Shown: one piece after another, positions 1 to 12,108 of the stretch | Position numbering within the stretch: position 1 is the first letter of the stretch | How the letters are laid out: every line of letters begins with the position of its first letter | Source: Anticarsia gemmatalis | Taxonomy: Eukaryota; Arthropoda; Insecta; Lepidoptera; Erebidae | Reading direction: 5' to 3' | Length of the DNA: 64,000 nt | NCBI RefSeq assembly: GCF_050436995.1 | Contig: NC_134764.1 | Coordinates: forward strand, 10,726,001 to 10,790,000 | The notes under the pieces: generated by a model | Seen by the model: the letters and a program-made list of their open reading frames with translations, nothing else | What the model was told of the DNA's origin: nothing | Database searches by the model: none | Made by a program: the position numbers and the translations under genes

Positions 1-1254
1 GAGGTGATAAGTACACTATTTTTGGCTAATTAACACACTTACACAATCGTTGCTATACTGTTGCGGTCATGTAAGTATCACAAAATGTATAACTGTAAAT
101 AAAGAAATTTGTAAGAATTGAAGCAATTGACCTTTTATCGCCAGTCCTATAGAAGCGATACTTGAGTTTATGCATATAGAAACTCTTATTTATAGTTACA
201 GCCACAGAACCACTAAAACACAAACCTTATTGATACAGACGTTTTCCAAATGGAAGATGTTGTTTCCATAATGTATGGATAAACAAGGACCGAGTGTTTG
301 CCGTCAACAATGAGAAGTGACTGGTAGAGAGTCAGTAACTGTGGCAGAGTTCAAATGATTCACTTAGGATGTGTGTTTGTTCAAACATCACTTACAGGTC
401 GAAAATTATAGGGTATGTGCTCATCTGGAAATTTTTGGAGAATGTGTGCTTGAAATAATTATCACTGTTTTAAAGGTGAACGAATTATAATAGGTATGAG
501 GGTTCCTGGAAATTTTTGATGACTTAATGTAGCGTGTTAGAAATAATTTCCATTGTAGGGTAAGGAAAACCTCGTGATAGAATTTTTCTTGCCTGAGATT
601 TCAAATAGATCTTAAAGATTGCTATAGGATCTTGGCCAGTGTGATAGACTCAGAATCTGACCACTTCCTATTTCCAGAGATTCTAGCTCATTATTAATAG
701 TGATAGATAAAATAAATCTCCTAGCTTGTTCGTTGAACCTGTTAATGTTTAGATACTTAGGATGTAAAACTATAACTTTTTTTCTTTTATTACAATAAAC
801 TATGATTTCAGCGCCATCCTGAATATCCCATATAAAAGATTTTACGGTAAATTTTTCATGGCAGGTCGCAGAGATAATCGGCTTCGCCTATTTTTTCCTG
901 AAATACAAAGAAGCGAAAGTACTGTCAAATACGTTTAGTTTCTCATCAATTTAACTGTGATTCAATTTTATTGGAACATGGAAAATACATCCAAAGCTTT
1001 TGATGTATTACTATTGCTGATGTCACTTTATATTTCAAGTGCCCGCACTATAAAGACATCCACATCATTATCAGTTTGAAAGTTAAAACTACGATTTGAC
1101 ATTTGTTCGAACCAATCGAATTTGATTTTCAACTCGATACTATTGGGAGTAAGCCTGCTGTATTGATGGCTTGATCGAGTAAATTTTTTAAGTTGTAGGT
1201 CTGAGTTCAGTGATTAAGAACACATTTAGCGATTCATCTTATATACTTATAAAA
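1..1254. other. Unannotated AT-rich stretch
   Basis: No open frame, RNA gene or complete repeat is recognised. Positions about 1083-1185 share the phrase GGGAGTAAGCCTGC and neighbouring words with a degraded MITE at 32150-32345, so an old fragment of that element is likely here. Confidence 0.5.
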
Positions 1255-1424
1255 TATTCATGTCACAATGTTAGTTACCGTTCTCCTTCGAAACGGCTTT
1301 ACCAATTTTTAGAAAACTTTGTAGGCGTATTCAGTAGGTCTAAAAATAGAACATCTATTTTTCATACCCCTAAGTGACACTTTTTTTATTTATATAGCAA
1401 AACAACGTTTTCAGGGTCAGCTAG
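1255..1424 (+). mobile_element. Helitron 3' part, second lepidopteran family
   Basis: The segment contains CTCCTTCGAAACGGCT and TTCATACCCCTAAGTGACAC, words I recognise from a common lepidopteran Helitron family, and ends GGGTCAGCTAG at 1414-1424. The CTAG terminus is Helitron-like. The following base is A, not the usual T. The 5' limit is not clear. It abuts the first unit of the tandem array that follows. Confidence 0.6.
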
Positions 1425-1805
1425 ATTTTATATAATAAAAAAGAAGAAGATAATATAGACAATTAATAATATAAATGACTCGAAACAATTAATAATGCAG
1501 CTTCATAACAAACAAACAGCTGATCCATCCACCGTGTACACAGCGTCGGTTTATAGGATCACTTGTATCTAGCGACGCAGCGGCGCGGATTATACACCTC
1601 TGTTACTACTTACTGGCGAGAGATGAGAGTACCGCTGTTCATTCACTTATTGTTGAGCCTTGTGTGGCTCGTTGATGGAACTTTTTATTATTGTTTGGTT
1701 TGCAGAAGTATGAAATAAATTGTGTATCATGTATGAGGATGTTTTCTGACTTACAACACGTGAGTGACTGTCGAGAGGTCCATTCTATTTCAAATAATTA
1801 AGTAA
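1425..1805 (+). repeat. Tandem array unit D1
   Basis: First of five related units. The conserved core is 1491-1689: a CAGCTG box, GTACACAGCGTCGG, and the GC-rich word CGACGCAGCGGCGCGG followed by TTATACACC. The tail (about 1700-1805) continues to GAGAGGTCCATTCTATTTC and stops exactly at the A before the next Helitron. The same tail precedes the Helitron at 3369. Function is unknown. Confidence 0.75.
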
Positions 1806-2054
1806 TCTATACTAATATTATAAAGCTGAAGAGTTTGTTTGATTGTTTGAATGCGCTAATCTCAGGAACTACTGGTCCGATTTGAAAAATTCTTTCAGTG
1901 TTAGAAAGTCCATTTATCGAGGAAGGCTATAGGCTATATATCATCAGGCTATGACCAATAGGAGCAGAGCGTCAGTAAAAAATTAACAAAAACGGGGAAA
2001 ATTATGACTCATTCTCTCTTATATGACGCAAGCGAAGTTTCGCGGGTCAGCTAG
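1806..2054 (+). mobile_element. Non-autonomous Helitron, family A
   Basis: It starts TCTATACTAATATTATAAAG and ends GGGTCAGCTAG, between A (1805) and T (2055), as expected for Helitron insertion at AT. A short stem (CGCAA/TTGCG) lies about 11 bases before the CTAG end. At about 249 bp it has no coding capacity. It separates array units D1 and D2. Confidence 0.9.
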
Positions 2055-2276
2055 TTAATTATATTAATGACTCAAAACAAGTAATGCAGCTTCATAACAA
2101 ACAAACAGCTGCTCCATCCACCGTGAACACAGCGTCGGTTTATAGGATCACTTGTATCTAGCGACGCAGCGGCGCGGATTATACACCTCTGTTACTACTT
2201 ACTGGCGAGAGATGAGAGTACCGCTGTTCATTCACTTATTGTTGAGCCGCTGTGTGGTTCTGTGATGGAACTTTTA
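2055..2276 (+). repeat. Tandem array unit D2 (short)
   Basis: Starts TTAATTATATTAATGACTC directly after the Helitron end. The core (2081-2275) is nearly identical to D1. The unit lacks the long tail of D1 and D4 and runs straight into a 5'-truncated Helitron. Confidence 0.75.
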
Positions 2277-2498
2277 TTTGTTTGTTTGTTTGAACGTGCC
2301 AATCTCAGGAACTACTGGTCCGATTTAAAAAAATCTTTCAGTGTTAGATAGCCCATTTATCGAGGAATGTTATAGGCTATATATTATCACGCTACAACCA
2401 ATAGGAGCAGAGTACCAGTAAGAAATTTTACAAAAACGGGGAAAATTATGACCCATTCTCTCTTATGTGACGCAGGCGAAGTTGCGCGGGTCAGCTAG
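2277..2498 (+). mobile_element. Helitron family A, 5' truncated
   Basis: Begins within the GTTT-rich part of the element, missing the first roughly 25 bases, and ends with an intact CTAG at 2495-2498. The joint with D2 lacks the TC start, which suggests a deletion or unequal exchange after insertion. Confidence 0.85.
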
Positions 2499-2722
2499 TT
2501 AATTATATTAATTACTCAAAACAATAAATAATGCAGCTTCATAACAAACAAACAGCTGCTCCATCCACCGTGAACACAGCGTCGGTTTATAGGATCACTT
2601 GTATCTAGCGACGCAGCGGCGCGGATTATACACCTTTGTTACTACTTACTGGCGAGAGACGAGAGATGCTGTTCATTCACTTATTGTTGAGCCGCTGTGT
2701 GGTTGACTGATGGAACTTTTTA
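2499..2722 (+). repeat. Tandem array unit D3
   Basis: Starts TTAATTATATTAATTACTC after the Helitron CTAG. The core at 2527-2722 keeps the GC-rich word and the GATGGAAC end. Confidence 0.75.
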
Positions 2723-3004
2723 TTGTTGTATGATTTAAAGCATTTAATGCAGTGTGTATTATATGAGTATTTTTTACTCAATCCAAAAGAGAGAGTGGAG
2801 AGAGATGAATTTTAGTTCTAGTATTTCAGTAATATTCAATCAACAGATAGCAATTGCGTTTGTTTTAAGACGTAAGTCTTGTTTTTCTCGTGTTGGAATA
2901 GTAAGATTAGAGTTTGTTATAAGTTCTAGTATATAAGACCAATTCTAAAAAACAAATTTCTTCAGTCATCAGCTTTGAAGGATGGAGCTGCAGGAATTAC
3001 TCAA
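2723..3004. other. Diverged spacer between D3 and D4
   Basis: No Helitron lies between these two units. The first part loosely follows the D1 tail; the rest is not recognised. A 60-codon open frame here is AT-driven and not called a gene. Confidence 0.45.
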
Positions 3005-3368
3005 AACAATAATATAAGTTAAAGCAGTTACCAGTAATTAATCAAAACAATAAATAATGCAGCTTCATAACAAACAAACAGCTGATCCATCCACCGTGTA
3101 CACAGCGTCGGTTTATAGGATTACTTGTATCTAGCGACGCAGCGGCGCGGATTATACACCTCTGTTACTACTTACTGGCGAGAGATGAGAGTACCGCTGT
3201 TCAGTCACTTGTTGTTGAGCCTGTGTGTGTTTGTTGATGGAACTTTTTATTGTTGGTTTTTAGAATTATTTACTATATTGTGTATGTTTGTATGAGGATG
3301 TTTTCTGACTTACAAAACGTGAGTGACTGTTGAGAGGTCCAATTTATTTCATATAGGCAAATAAGTAA
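3005..3368 (+). repeat. Tandem array unit D4
   Basis: Core 3052-3250 is followed by a tail like that of D1 (GAGGATGTTTTCTGACTTAC, then GAGAGGTCCA), ending at the A before the next Helitron. D1 and D4 are the two full-length units. Confidence 0.75.
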
Positions 3369-3618
3369 TCTATACTAATATTATAAAGCTGAAGAGTTTG
3401 TTTGTTTGTTTGGACGCGTTAATCTCAGGAACTACAGGTCCGATTTGAAAAAATATTTCAGTGTAAAATAGCCTATTTATCGAGGAAGGCTATAAGCTTT
3501 ATATCATCACGCTACAGCCAATAGGAGCAGAGTATCAGTAAAAAATGTTACAGAAATGGGAAAAATTATGACCCATTCTCTCTTTTGTGACGCAAGCGAA
3601 GTTGCACGAGTCAGCTAG
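3369..3618 (+). mobile_element. Non-autonomous Helitron, family A
   Basis: TC start at 3369, CTAG end at 3615-3618, inserted between A and T. Its position relative to D4 and D5 is the same as that of the 1806 copy relative to D1 and D2, so the pair was probably copied with the array. Confidence 0.9.
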
Positions 3619-3850
3619 TTAATTATATTAATTACTCAAAACAATAAATAATGCAGCTTCATAACGAACAAACAGCTGACTCATCCACCGTGTACACAGC
3701 GTCGGTTTATAGGATTACTTGTATCTAGCGACGCAGCGGCGCGGATTATACACCTTTGTTACTAGGTACTTACTGGCGAGAGATGAGAGATGCTGTTCAT
3801 TCGCTTATTGTTGAGGCGCTGTGTGGTTCGCTGATGGAGCTTTTTATTTT
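3619..3850 (+). repeat. Tandem array unit D5
   Basis: Starts TTAATTATATTAATTACTC after CTAG. Core about 3645-3848, with a small insertion (TAGGTACT) at about 3764. The tail decays after about 3900. Confidence 0.75.
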
Positions 3851-5220
3851 TATATGGTTTTTAGAATTATTTTATGTACTGATTTGATTGTGTGCGAATA
3901 TCTTTTGATTTATAACGAGGGAAAGAGATTTGTTTAAGTTCTATAGTAGACAAGTGATATCCAATCTGCACATGGTTTAGTTAGGTTAGTTTGCCTAAAG
4001 ACCTAAACAATCTCTTATTATCGTTTTTTTATGATGAAATATCATTTAATTGTGGATATGTGGACGTATATACTATGTAGTTCTAATTTCGCATTAATGA
4101 TTGCTGCAGTCAAAATTAAGCTTATGAAAACTAATTTTAATGACTATAATCTCTATGTTTCTGTGTGATGCAAGAATCGTAGTACCGTATCTCTTTTGTC
4201 TCTACTTACCTTTGGAAAAGACGTTCGTTTATATTATCCGATCTGAAAATCAAAACAATATAGACCTTTAAGGAAATATGGATGTAGTTATCAATGCGTA
4301 CAATTATTTTCTGTTTTAAACAATTTAACAAAAAGGAACAAGACGAATATAAGGCAGAATTATTTCTTAGTAATAAAGAGCAGTTAGTCCCAAAAATCTG
4401 TAGTTAAAATGTAATTAAACATCAAGCCTCTTCATAAAACGTTTAGTACCAAGAACTGGCGGTACATTGTAACTCGTGAGACTTGCCTGAACAATTACAG
4501 GCACTTGACATGTAGCGCACGTAGTTACAGGGTACTGTTGACTTGTTACGTCTTATATTACAGATGTTGGGCTTGTGAGAGTGGGGTGGTTTTGAGATAG
4601 GGGTTATGATGTGATAGTTTATTGTTGGAAAATTATGAGAGAAGAGCTTGAAAGTGATTTTGAAGGCCTTTTTTGCTAAGGTTTTAGATTTGACTATATT
4701 TGAGGTTTTTAAATAAAATTACAGGCGTCATTAACATAATAATAGATCTTAATATTACAATTTTACAAATAACTTGCTATAATAAAAAGACTGTACACAA
4801 TTAGGAAATTTCAAATTAATGCATGTATTTTCTGCGTGAGCATCAAACCTGGTATCCCAGGTATAAGCTCGCTGCCAATTTGAACCCCACAAAAACTGAG
4901 GTCCAATGTTCTTGATCACTGTTACATCTAAGTAACTCAAAATCTTCCCAAAAACTAAGGCTTTTCATTCTTACAACACCTAAACATTATAACTCAACAC
5001 TACAATAGAGTTCATTCACCCCATCCGTTACTAATTAAACCAGACATCAAACGCAATGATTTAAGAGGGCAATTTAGCCACATTTCCTTCGTAAAACTTT
5101 GTCGATAACTCTTCGAGTATTACCGTGTATTTTGTACTAAAGAATATTTAAGGTAGCTACTTGTAAGAGCATTTACGTGTAACTTTACTCTCTACGCGAT
5201 TCTTAGTGCTGTTTGATATA
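3851..5220. other. Unannotated AT-rich stretch
   Basis: Apart from the possible minus-strand microexon at 4210-4242, nothing is recognised. Short open frames here are not supported. Confidence 0.5.
4210..4242 (-). other. Possible 33-nt microexon, minus strand
   Basis: On the minus strand a pyrimidine-rich tract ending TTTTCAG is followed by 33 nt and then a strong donor, AAAG|GTAAGTAGA. One phase is open (reading SDNINERLFQ with one leading and two trailing bases); the other two phases, checked from the first base, contain a stop or are less plausible. No homology is recognised. Such pairings can arise by chance in AT-rich DNA. Confidence 0.2.
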
Positions 5221-5434
5221 TTAGGTCGGGGAAAAAGTCTTTTCGCATTATAGTATGTATGAACTTGTAATAAAATCTTTTCTCTACACAAAAAAGCTCG
5301 ATATTTTGGTACCTCACGAGCTCACTGAAAGAAACCTAATGAATCGTGTACTCATTTGTGATTATTTAAGCCAAAGAGATTTTATTACAAGTTCATACAT
5401 ACTATAATGCGAAAAAACTTTTTCCCCGACCTAA
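5221..5434. mobile_element. Mariner-type MITE
   Basis: Terminal inverted repeats of about 58 bp beginning TTAGGTCGGGGAAAAAGT differ at about one position and are bounded by TA. The GGGGAAAAAGT start is typical of Tc1/mariner-superfamily termini. The roughly 100-bp interior has no transposase. It is probably an internally deleted derivative mobilised in trans. The near-identical arms suggest it is fairly young. Confidence 0.88.
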
Positions 5435-7299
5435 TATTTGATTTGCATTGTTCAGTCATGGCTTAATACAAACAGGATTTCTTTTGGATAGCCTATATCT
5501 TCTGTGCAGAAAACATAATTAAAGTAAAATAGCAAAAAAATACGTAGAAAATAGGTTTTAACGTTATGTAATGTTTTTAAAATTGTGATCAATAAGATAT
5601 CTATATTTTAAGGGTTAATCACAAAACAAATAGGGTTCGGTAGGTCGAGAGGTTTTTTGTTCGATTCCTACACGAAACTATATGCATAAATGTTTGTTTT
5701 GCGTAATCAGGTCTTTTGAAATTTTTTATTTTGTATTCAAATAATTGCATAAAATGTCTCTTAAAACCAAAGATCAATTGATTAGATACTCAAATGCGGA
5801 CTAACCTTTAGTATTATACGTCAATTGATTACAAGACAGGAGTTTGAACGCCTGATTGATCACAAAGAAACGATTCGTTTGTGATGTTCCTCTTAAAGAT
5901 AATGTTATAAGTATTGAACTGTACATGGATGAAAGAATACTTATCAAAAAGAACAAATACGCTTGAAACTTTTATTAAAGGTAATTGATTCAAAGGAATA
6001 GAAATAAAAGGAATATAAAGTGGACTTCGTTACAATTTAGGTCCGATTATTTTGAAGCCAACTATTTTTGGACCTATAAGTTTATTTTCAGATAGCTTTA
6101 TTTGCCAATATTTTAAAAATCCTGTACCATTCTCAACATACTCTATGGACCAATGGAAATAAGTGCTCTTTTATACTGTTATGAAATTTACTACTACAAC
6201 TGCTACTATAACTCTCTCTAATACTATCACTCTGGTTTAGTGGTCCAATTTTAATAAAACCGTCCATAACGACCAATTAATATCGGCCAAGAATACATGA
6301 CCCTTTTATTTACGCATTGGCTAGCAAAAACTAATTTTCAGTACAACAGTGCATTTACAAAACTAGCTCAAATATATTACAGCTAACAAAATGAATGTAT
6401 CCTATTATGAACCATGTCAGCCGGTCATAATTCAGCGTGTGTGACGTCACAGTGCACAGCCACCTGTGAATAAGAGCCGACGTGCCGGAAAATTATTACT
6501 GCATTCACGTTCAAACGTTTATTTTTCTTAAGTAAATGTTACACGTGGTTTTACATAGAAAAATAGAGAGAAAATATTTGTAAGTTCTCGTTTTTTAAAT
6601 ATTGGCTGGCCCCTGCGAACTTTTTAACAATTTTAATGTTGTAACTTGAAAGGATGGTCGTGTTTGATAAAGAGGTGCTTTTTGGTAGTACTAGGTGAGG
6701 AAAGGGTATTACAATTGTCGTATACTTATATGCTGGGTACATTACCATACAGTTTTTTATTTCAATAGATTTGAAACATCAAAAAGCATTTTGTTTAACC
6801 AAATAATCGAACCTGAGAACTCGTGATCTTCGGTCCGAACGGTCGCATACGCCTCTATTACGATTGGGATAATCAAGCTTAAAATAACGATAAATATTTT
6901 TACTACAATCCTAAAATTACACGAAATGAAATTAGCTAAACAATTAACTTTTCCATTATATACAAAGGTATTTAAACTACCTTATTCTACTATCTTCATA
7001 ACTGAAATTCTACCCAAAGTTGAGGTTCTTTGTGAGTGAAATTAATAAAGTCTTTCAGCTGAAACCTCTAGACGGAATAGTAACTTGTATAACTCGTATT
7101 ATACTTACAGAAACTACCAACTACTGAAATTAACCTACATATTACTTGCAGTTTTGAATACTTAAGTAGCTGTATCTCAATTGTTAAAGTTGCGGAATTT
7201 TATTTCATTATGTTAAAGCTATGGCCGAAACTGTGGCCAGAAATACCAGCATAGTCTATGTGTTGACTGTTGATAGACAGTTGCAATTTCATGTATATA
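5435..7299. other. Mostly unannotated; SINE trace
   Basis: Positions about 5636-5690 look like the B-box half of a tRNA-derived SINE (GTTCGATTCC). A 10-bp palindrome GTGACGTCAC lies at 6441-6450 in a locally GC-richer patch (6420-6490). Nothing else is recognised. Confidence 0.45.
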
Positions 7300-7360
7300 T
7301 AATATTACGCCTTTTTCCCATAGGGGTAAGTAAAGACTAAAGAAAAGTGGCAATCAATAT
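7300..7360 (+). repeat. Fragment of a common lepidopteran repeat
   Basis: ATTACGCCTTTTTCCCATAG followed by GGGGTAAGTAAAGACTAAAG matches a dispersed block also seen at about 13985, 33590, 34420, 50560 and 59345. The class is not known to me. Confidence 0.5.
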
Positions 7361-8559
7361 TATGTAAAATTTCAAAGATATCATCTAGTCTCCCCAAATG
7401 ACTTTGACGACAGTTATTTTCACTTTTTCTTTGAATCAGATTTATTGCAATACCAGATTACGTCAAAAAATAACTTAAACTAAGAATTACTATTGTCATG
7501 GAAAACAACAAACATACAAAAACCAGAGTAAAATCACATTCCAAAACCCATAACCATGTACACTTAACTGTCATCTGTCAGTTAACAATCACGTATTAGT
7601 TAAGCTCACACGTTAAGCCGGTTATCTGGATGTGTGAGTAGCTCAGCAGTCAGCAGTTATACCGCCGAGACCACGAGAGCCGGTACTTCAGTCACATATA
7701 ACTCTACGATGATAGTGTGGTATATGGTACAGGCGGATGCGGGATAAATCATTATTGATTTTAACTATAAACATGTCTCGAGCTGCATATATCTGTTTAT
7801 GTGCAAGCGAGCAAGTGGTCTTATTAATAGATGTATTAAAATAATCTGTAAGTTGTTACTTATTAAGCCTACCTTTACACACTGTTGACTACAAGTTGAC
7901 TATAGGCGTCCCTTCAAAAGTTCACTTAGATTAAATTAGGCGATGTTAGGACACCTTGAGTTCTCCTAGCGTTTAGCTTTCGTTACATGTTCTAATCCGC
8001 TAATTAAAGAAGTTATCTGGCACTTAGCCAAAACAGGTAAATCTTAGTACCCTGACGGTTATCTGTAAAACCATTAATTACAAACTCAATTAAGTGTAAA
8101 TCAAGTGTACAATCTAAATTACTTTTATCTGATCTAAATCTAAGCTTCATTAAGTCTAATTTAATTTCCTGCGTGCTCCAAGTAGGTTTTCAACCTTAAC
8201 TGAAGTCCATAGCAATTATCAGATTTAATTTATTTTAAATTTTATACTTGTGACTAAAAATATCAATGCCTTAAAATATTTACGATATTTAAACTCGATT
8301 TTTTTTATATGTACACAATATGTGTTCTTTATATTTGAAATCAATAGAGTTCTGTTGAAATAATTGTTCAATCTTGTTTGACATGGAAACCAAATACACA
8401 GCCAGTTCATCAGATGTGAAAACAATAAAGTCAGTAAATACTATATGTGTGATAATATTCAGTCACTACTTTCTGTAATCGAACCATCTACTATTTACAC
8501 CGAAAATACATACGCACCTTAATTTATATAAATCGCTTTCGCTTGTGCCTTATTCCACG
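7361..8559. other. Unannotated stretch
   Basis: A GC-richer patch at about 7615-7745 (GAGACCACGAGAGCCGG) stands out but matches nothing I recognise. The rest is AT-rich. Confidence 0.45.
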
Positions 8560-8720
8560 CACTCCGCCCAAGAAGTAGGGCGGCGCCCTGACCTTGTGGT
8601 ACTTACTTCCGGCGAGCGATAATATAATATCCGCCCTACGAGGGGGCGCTATATATAGTCGGATTAACCCCTGAAAAAATACTTTGAAACTATTGGGAGA
8701 GTCGTCAAAAAGTTTTCAGG
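8560..8720 (+). promoter_or_regulatory. GC-rich TATA-containing block, possible promoter or insulator
   Basis: In AT-rich surroundings this block is GC-rich (GGGCGGCGCCC at about 8579-8589) and contains CTATATATAG at 8649-8658. Overlapping it, CTACGAGGGGGCGC at 8636-8649 matches 12 of 14 positions of the vertebrate CTCF core consensus as I recall it. No open frame follows within the expected distance. It could equally be a repeat fragment. Confidence 0.3.
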
Positions 8721-10556
8721 TTGTGTTTGCTGAAAAGTTTTGTTGTTGTAACATTTTATGTATATGTATATAGAAAGTGGCTTTATGTGTTGGAGTAGAA
8801 TATTTAAAAAGTTAGAGAGTCAAGGTCGAGATTGTTATGAGAAAAGTGTTGATCTTTGAGGAAGCAGTGTTTTTGTGTTTTGATTAGTACCTACATTCTT
8901 ACTCTTTTGTAGGGTTAATTAAAAAACAGTGTGCTAAAAATTTAAATTTTCTTAACCGGTGGACGCGTCTTCGAGTAATTTGGTAGCACACAAAAAACAA
9001 CACCAACGAATTTAGTACTCGGAAATCTTTCTTAAATCTATTTAAATACAATAATAAAATACCATATTAAAAGCGTATATAATTATACGTTTAATGACGA
9101 AATTGTTTTTGTTCTATTTTTGCACGTATTCCGTCAAGGACCTTATTATCTAACATCCATGATTGCATTATGTTGCCACTGCTAACCTTCCCATCTTCCC
9201 CCATTCGTATACTCCACCAAACCAATAAATAACCACCAATTTAACCTTTAAAAATACATGGAAGCCTGCCAAAAACTACTCAAAAATCACATCGACTAAT
9301 TTTCAAGCAAAATAAGATTGATCGTAAATAAGGCAGTACTATAATATACAGGGTGTAGACACGCGAACAAATCACGCGATCCACAAATAACATCTCTGTT
9401 GCTTTATTAGGAATATGACCAAATAATGCAATAACTTGGTACTGAATTATCTAGTTGTTTCGGTAAATAGGTTTGCGGAATATTACATCATGCTGTAGTT
9501 GAGTAGTTTGGTTTGAAAATACACTGCATTCGCCGTAGTTAATCTTATTACGAAACGTACAGTAAATTTCATTTTGTGTTTATTATAAAAGTTTTTCTGT
9601 ATGAATATTATTTCTGGTAGTAATTCCTATTAAACCAAAAACCATAAAGTTCAGATACTCTTAATTTAAATACAAATACCTTATTTGCTGTCTACCTACC
9701 TCCATTAAATATATGTAGGTGTGATTATATGTACGTCTGTATATAAAACCAGCTTTTTCACCTCTCACATAATATAAGCACACCAGACAAATATTAACAA
9801 TGGATATCGTTGAAAAACTTCCCATACACACGTTATTATTTCCCTAATAAGAATTTTCGCATTTGTAAAAAAATGTTTTTGTATCATCATACTGTACTTA
9901 TGAAATCATATTCTAATATCTGTACTCAAAACAAAATCTAACTAAACACAAACATGCAAAAAATGCAACAAACATACAAAACGGCCCTATTCATTAATTT
10001 CTATCGTCGCTAACGAGTAGCGAAGTAATTCGATCACCACGCCACCTACGGGACGCGATGGTGAATGCAGTTAATTAACACTCGTTCAATGCAAGTTTGT
10101 AAGGTGATTTGTTTGAAAAGTTCTCCGTTGTGAATATAGGCAATTAGGTACGTTAAACGATGAGGAGGTTAAGCGATGTTTGGTACGGACATTTTATAGA
10201 TGGGTGCTTATTAAGGAAGTTTTTTCGAGTTCGGGGGGTAAGTTAATTGTTTAAAGCTTTTACTATTCTGAAGGTTTTTTGGCAGTTTTTAATTAACTCA
10301 CAATAAAACAAGCGTTTTGTTGTATAAAATCATTCGACATTTTCTATTAAAAGGTATTTCCAATGAGTTTTCCAAAAATAGTCGAAATGGCAGTATGTTT
10401 TATGAAAGTAAAATGTGTCATTGGGAGGTTAAAACAGTATTGTAGTGTTAAGTGACATTTTTTATCGTCGACCAAATTATTTCATAAACAAGTAGGTACT
10501 TTTACTTGGAAATAGGTTCACATTTCTCTCTAAAAGCTAAAAGTCTTAATAGAACG
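8721..10556. other. Unannotated AT-rich stretch
   Basis: No repeat or open frame is recognised. About 10000-10090 is less AT-rich and carries TTCATTAATTT and TTAATTAAC, homeodomain-like words, but this is weak. Confidence 0.45.
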
Positions 10557-10747
10557 GAAAAACCGGCCAAGTGGGAGTCGGACTCGCGCACGAAGGGTTT
10601 CGTACCTACCAAAAATACGAATAAAAAACACGTTATTTGTTGTTATAGCGGCAACAGAAATACATAATTTGAGAACATTTCAGCTCCCTAGTTATTACGG
10701 TTAGTAATGTTCCATTTGTACCCTTTGGGTAGGGAACCATAAAAACC
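10557..10747 (+). repeat. Lepidopteran dispersed repeat (GAGTCGGACTCGCGC family)
   Basis: The left end CCGGCCAAGTGGGAGTCGG with ACTCGCGCACGAAGGG, and the right end CCCTTTGGGTAGGGAACC, match a repeat widespread in lepidopteran genomes. The middle has been shortened. The element class is uncertain; no coding potential. Confidence 0.7.
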
Positions 10748-11914
10748 TTACTAAAAGAAAATTTTAATGGAAACAATCTAAGTAGTTTATCCGACAAAAG
10801 TCAGACTCCAAATAAAATACTGAAATAAACGAGACATATTTCTCATCAGAATAAGCCGCTTGTTTACAGATTAAGGTTTCTTCTCATTTCTTGGCAAAAT
10901 ATAAAAGTTAATAACATTGTAATTATGTTTTCCAACGGTCTTTGTTCGTTCTTGTTTTATTAATTTCTCGAAGGAATAGTAAAATTGAAGGTACAAATTG
11001 TGATTTTGTGTTTTGGATGGATTTGATTCTTGTGTGCTGTAGTTTTGTCAATTTCTATGCTTATGTTAAGTAAGTGTGTTTGGCAATGTGCGGGTTCAAG
11101 ATTTGACTCCCTTGTTCGTTAAAAAAAACCGCAAAAAAATATTTTATGGGTTAAATAGGCACTAAGTGATTGGATGAATTTGTATAATTAAAAAACTTTT
11201 TTCTTTACTAGATTACAAACTATCTAAATGCAGTATTTCACCAAAGCCCCTGCAATATTTTTTGCATGATAGAGTATTCAATATACAGACATACATCTTC
11301 ACAAACTTTTGCATTTACAATAAAAGTAAAGAATAAACTATCGCATTACAACAATATCCTACGATTTATCTCTGAAAATATATAATATTTCAGCCTAATC
11401 CGTTTACCCTAGATTTCAACTACGTCTAGAAGAAAAGATAAAAACTATCTGATATAAAATATGTATGTATTACGGCTCATATTTTTTCTCGCCGTGTAGG
11501 TATAGTTTGTCCCACTATCTGATACTTAGAGCTGACAAACAAGGTGATTGACCTCCGCTTTATGATTTATCAATATCTTCCTTTGTTAGTTTGTAGGTCA
11601 CTATTTGTATGAAGGGCGAGAATAACAGTAAATGTAACTATATTGTGTGTTTTATTGCGAGCACTACTTTTGAAAACTAATAATTGGGTAGTTGACCGGG
11701 TTTACGAAATTTCTTAAACTTGTACACGAAAATATTTAGTTATTTTTTTGAGATAAGGTTGAAATTGTAATTATTACAACGTGAAACTTTTTAAGCACTC
11801 ATTTCATACTAACGAAAATACGAAACTGTGTCGTCACAATACCGTATTTATAAAATAAAATGTGTTTTTTTCATTTCATAAAGAGTTGTTGATTTGACTG
11901 GTAGTCAAATACCA
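10748..11914. other. Unannotated AT-rich stretch
   Basis: Nothing recognised beyond possible decayed tRNA-like words at about 11090. Confidence 0.45.
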
Positions 11915-12108
11915 AATTATGTGGCGCACTGGCTGTGGTGGTCACCACGCTACTACCGGTGCATCGGGAGGCCGTGGGCTCGATTCCCAATTATTTGTGC
12001 AATCCACAAATAGTCGCTTCGGGTCTAGTTGTACTTTAGGTCCGTTGTTTATACGTGTGTTATAGTCCCCGCGACACAAGAGCAAATCTTAGTGCGGGAG
12101 TTGTCTTT
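11915..12108 (+). mobile_element. tRNA-derived SINE
   Basis: A box TGGCGCACTGG at 11922-11932 (one base off consensus) and B box GGCTCGATTCC at 11977-11987. The body, including GTCCCCGCGACACAAGAGCA and AGTGCGGGAGTTGTC, is shared with the SINE at 53114-53318 and, inverted, with those at 31566 and 45652. Confidence 0.85.
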
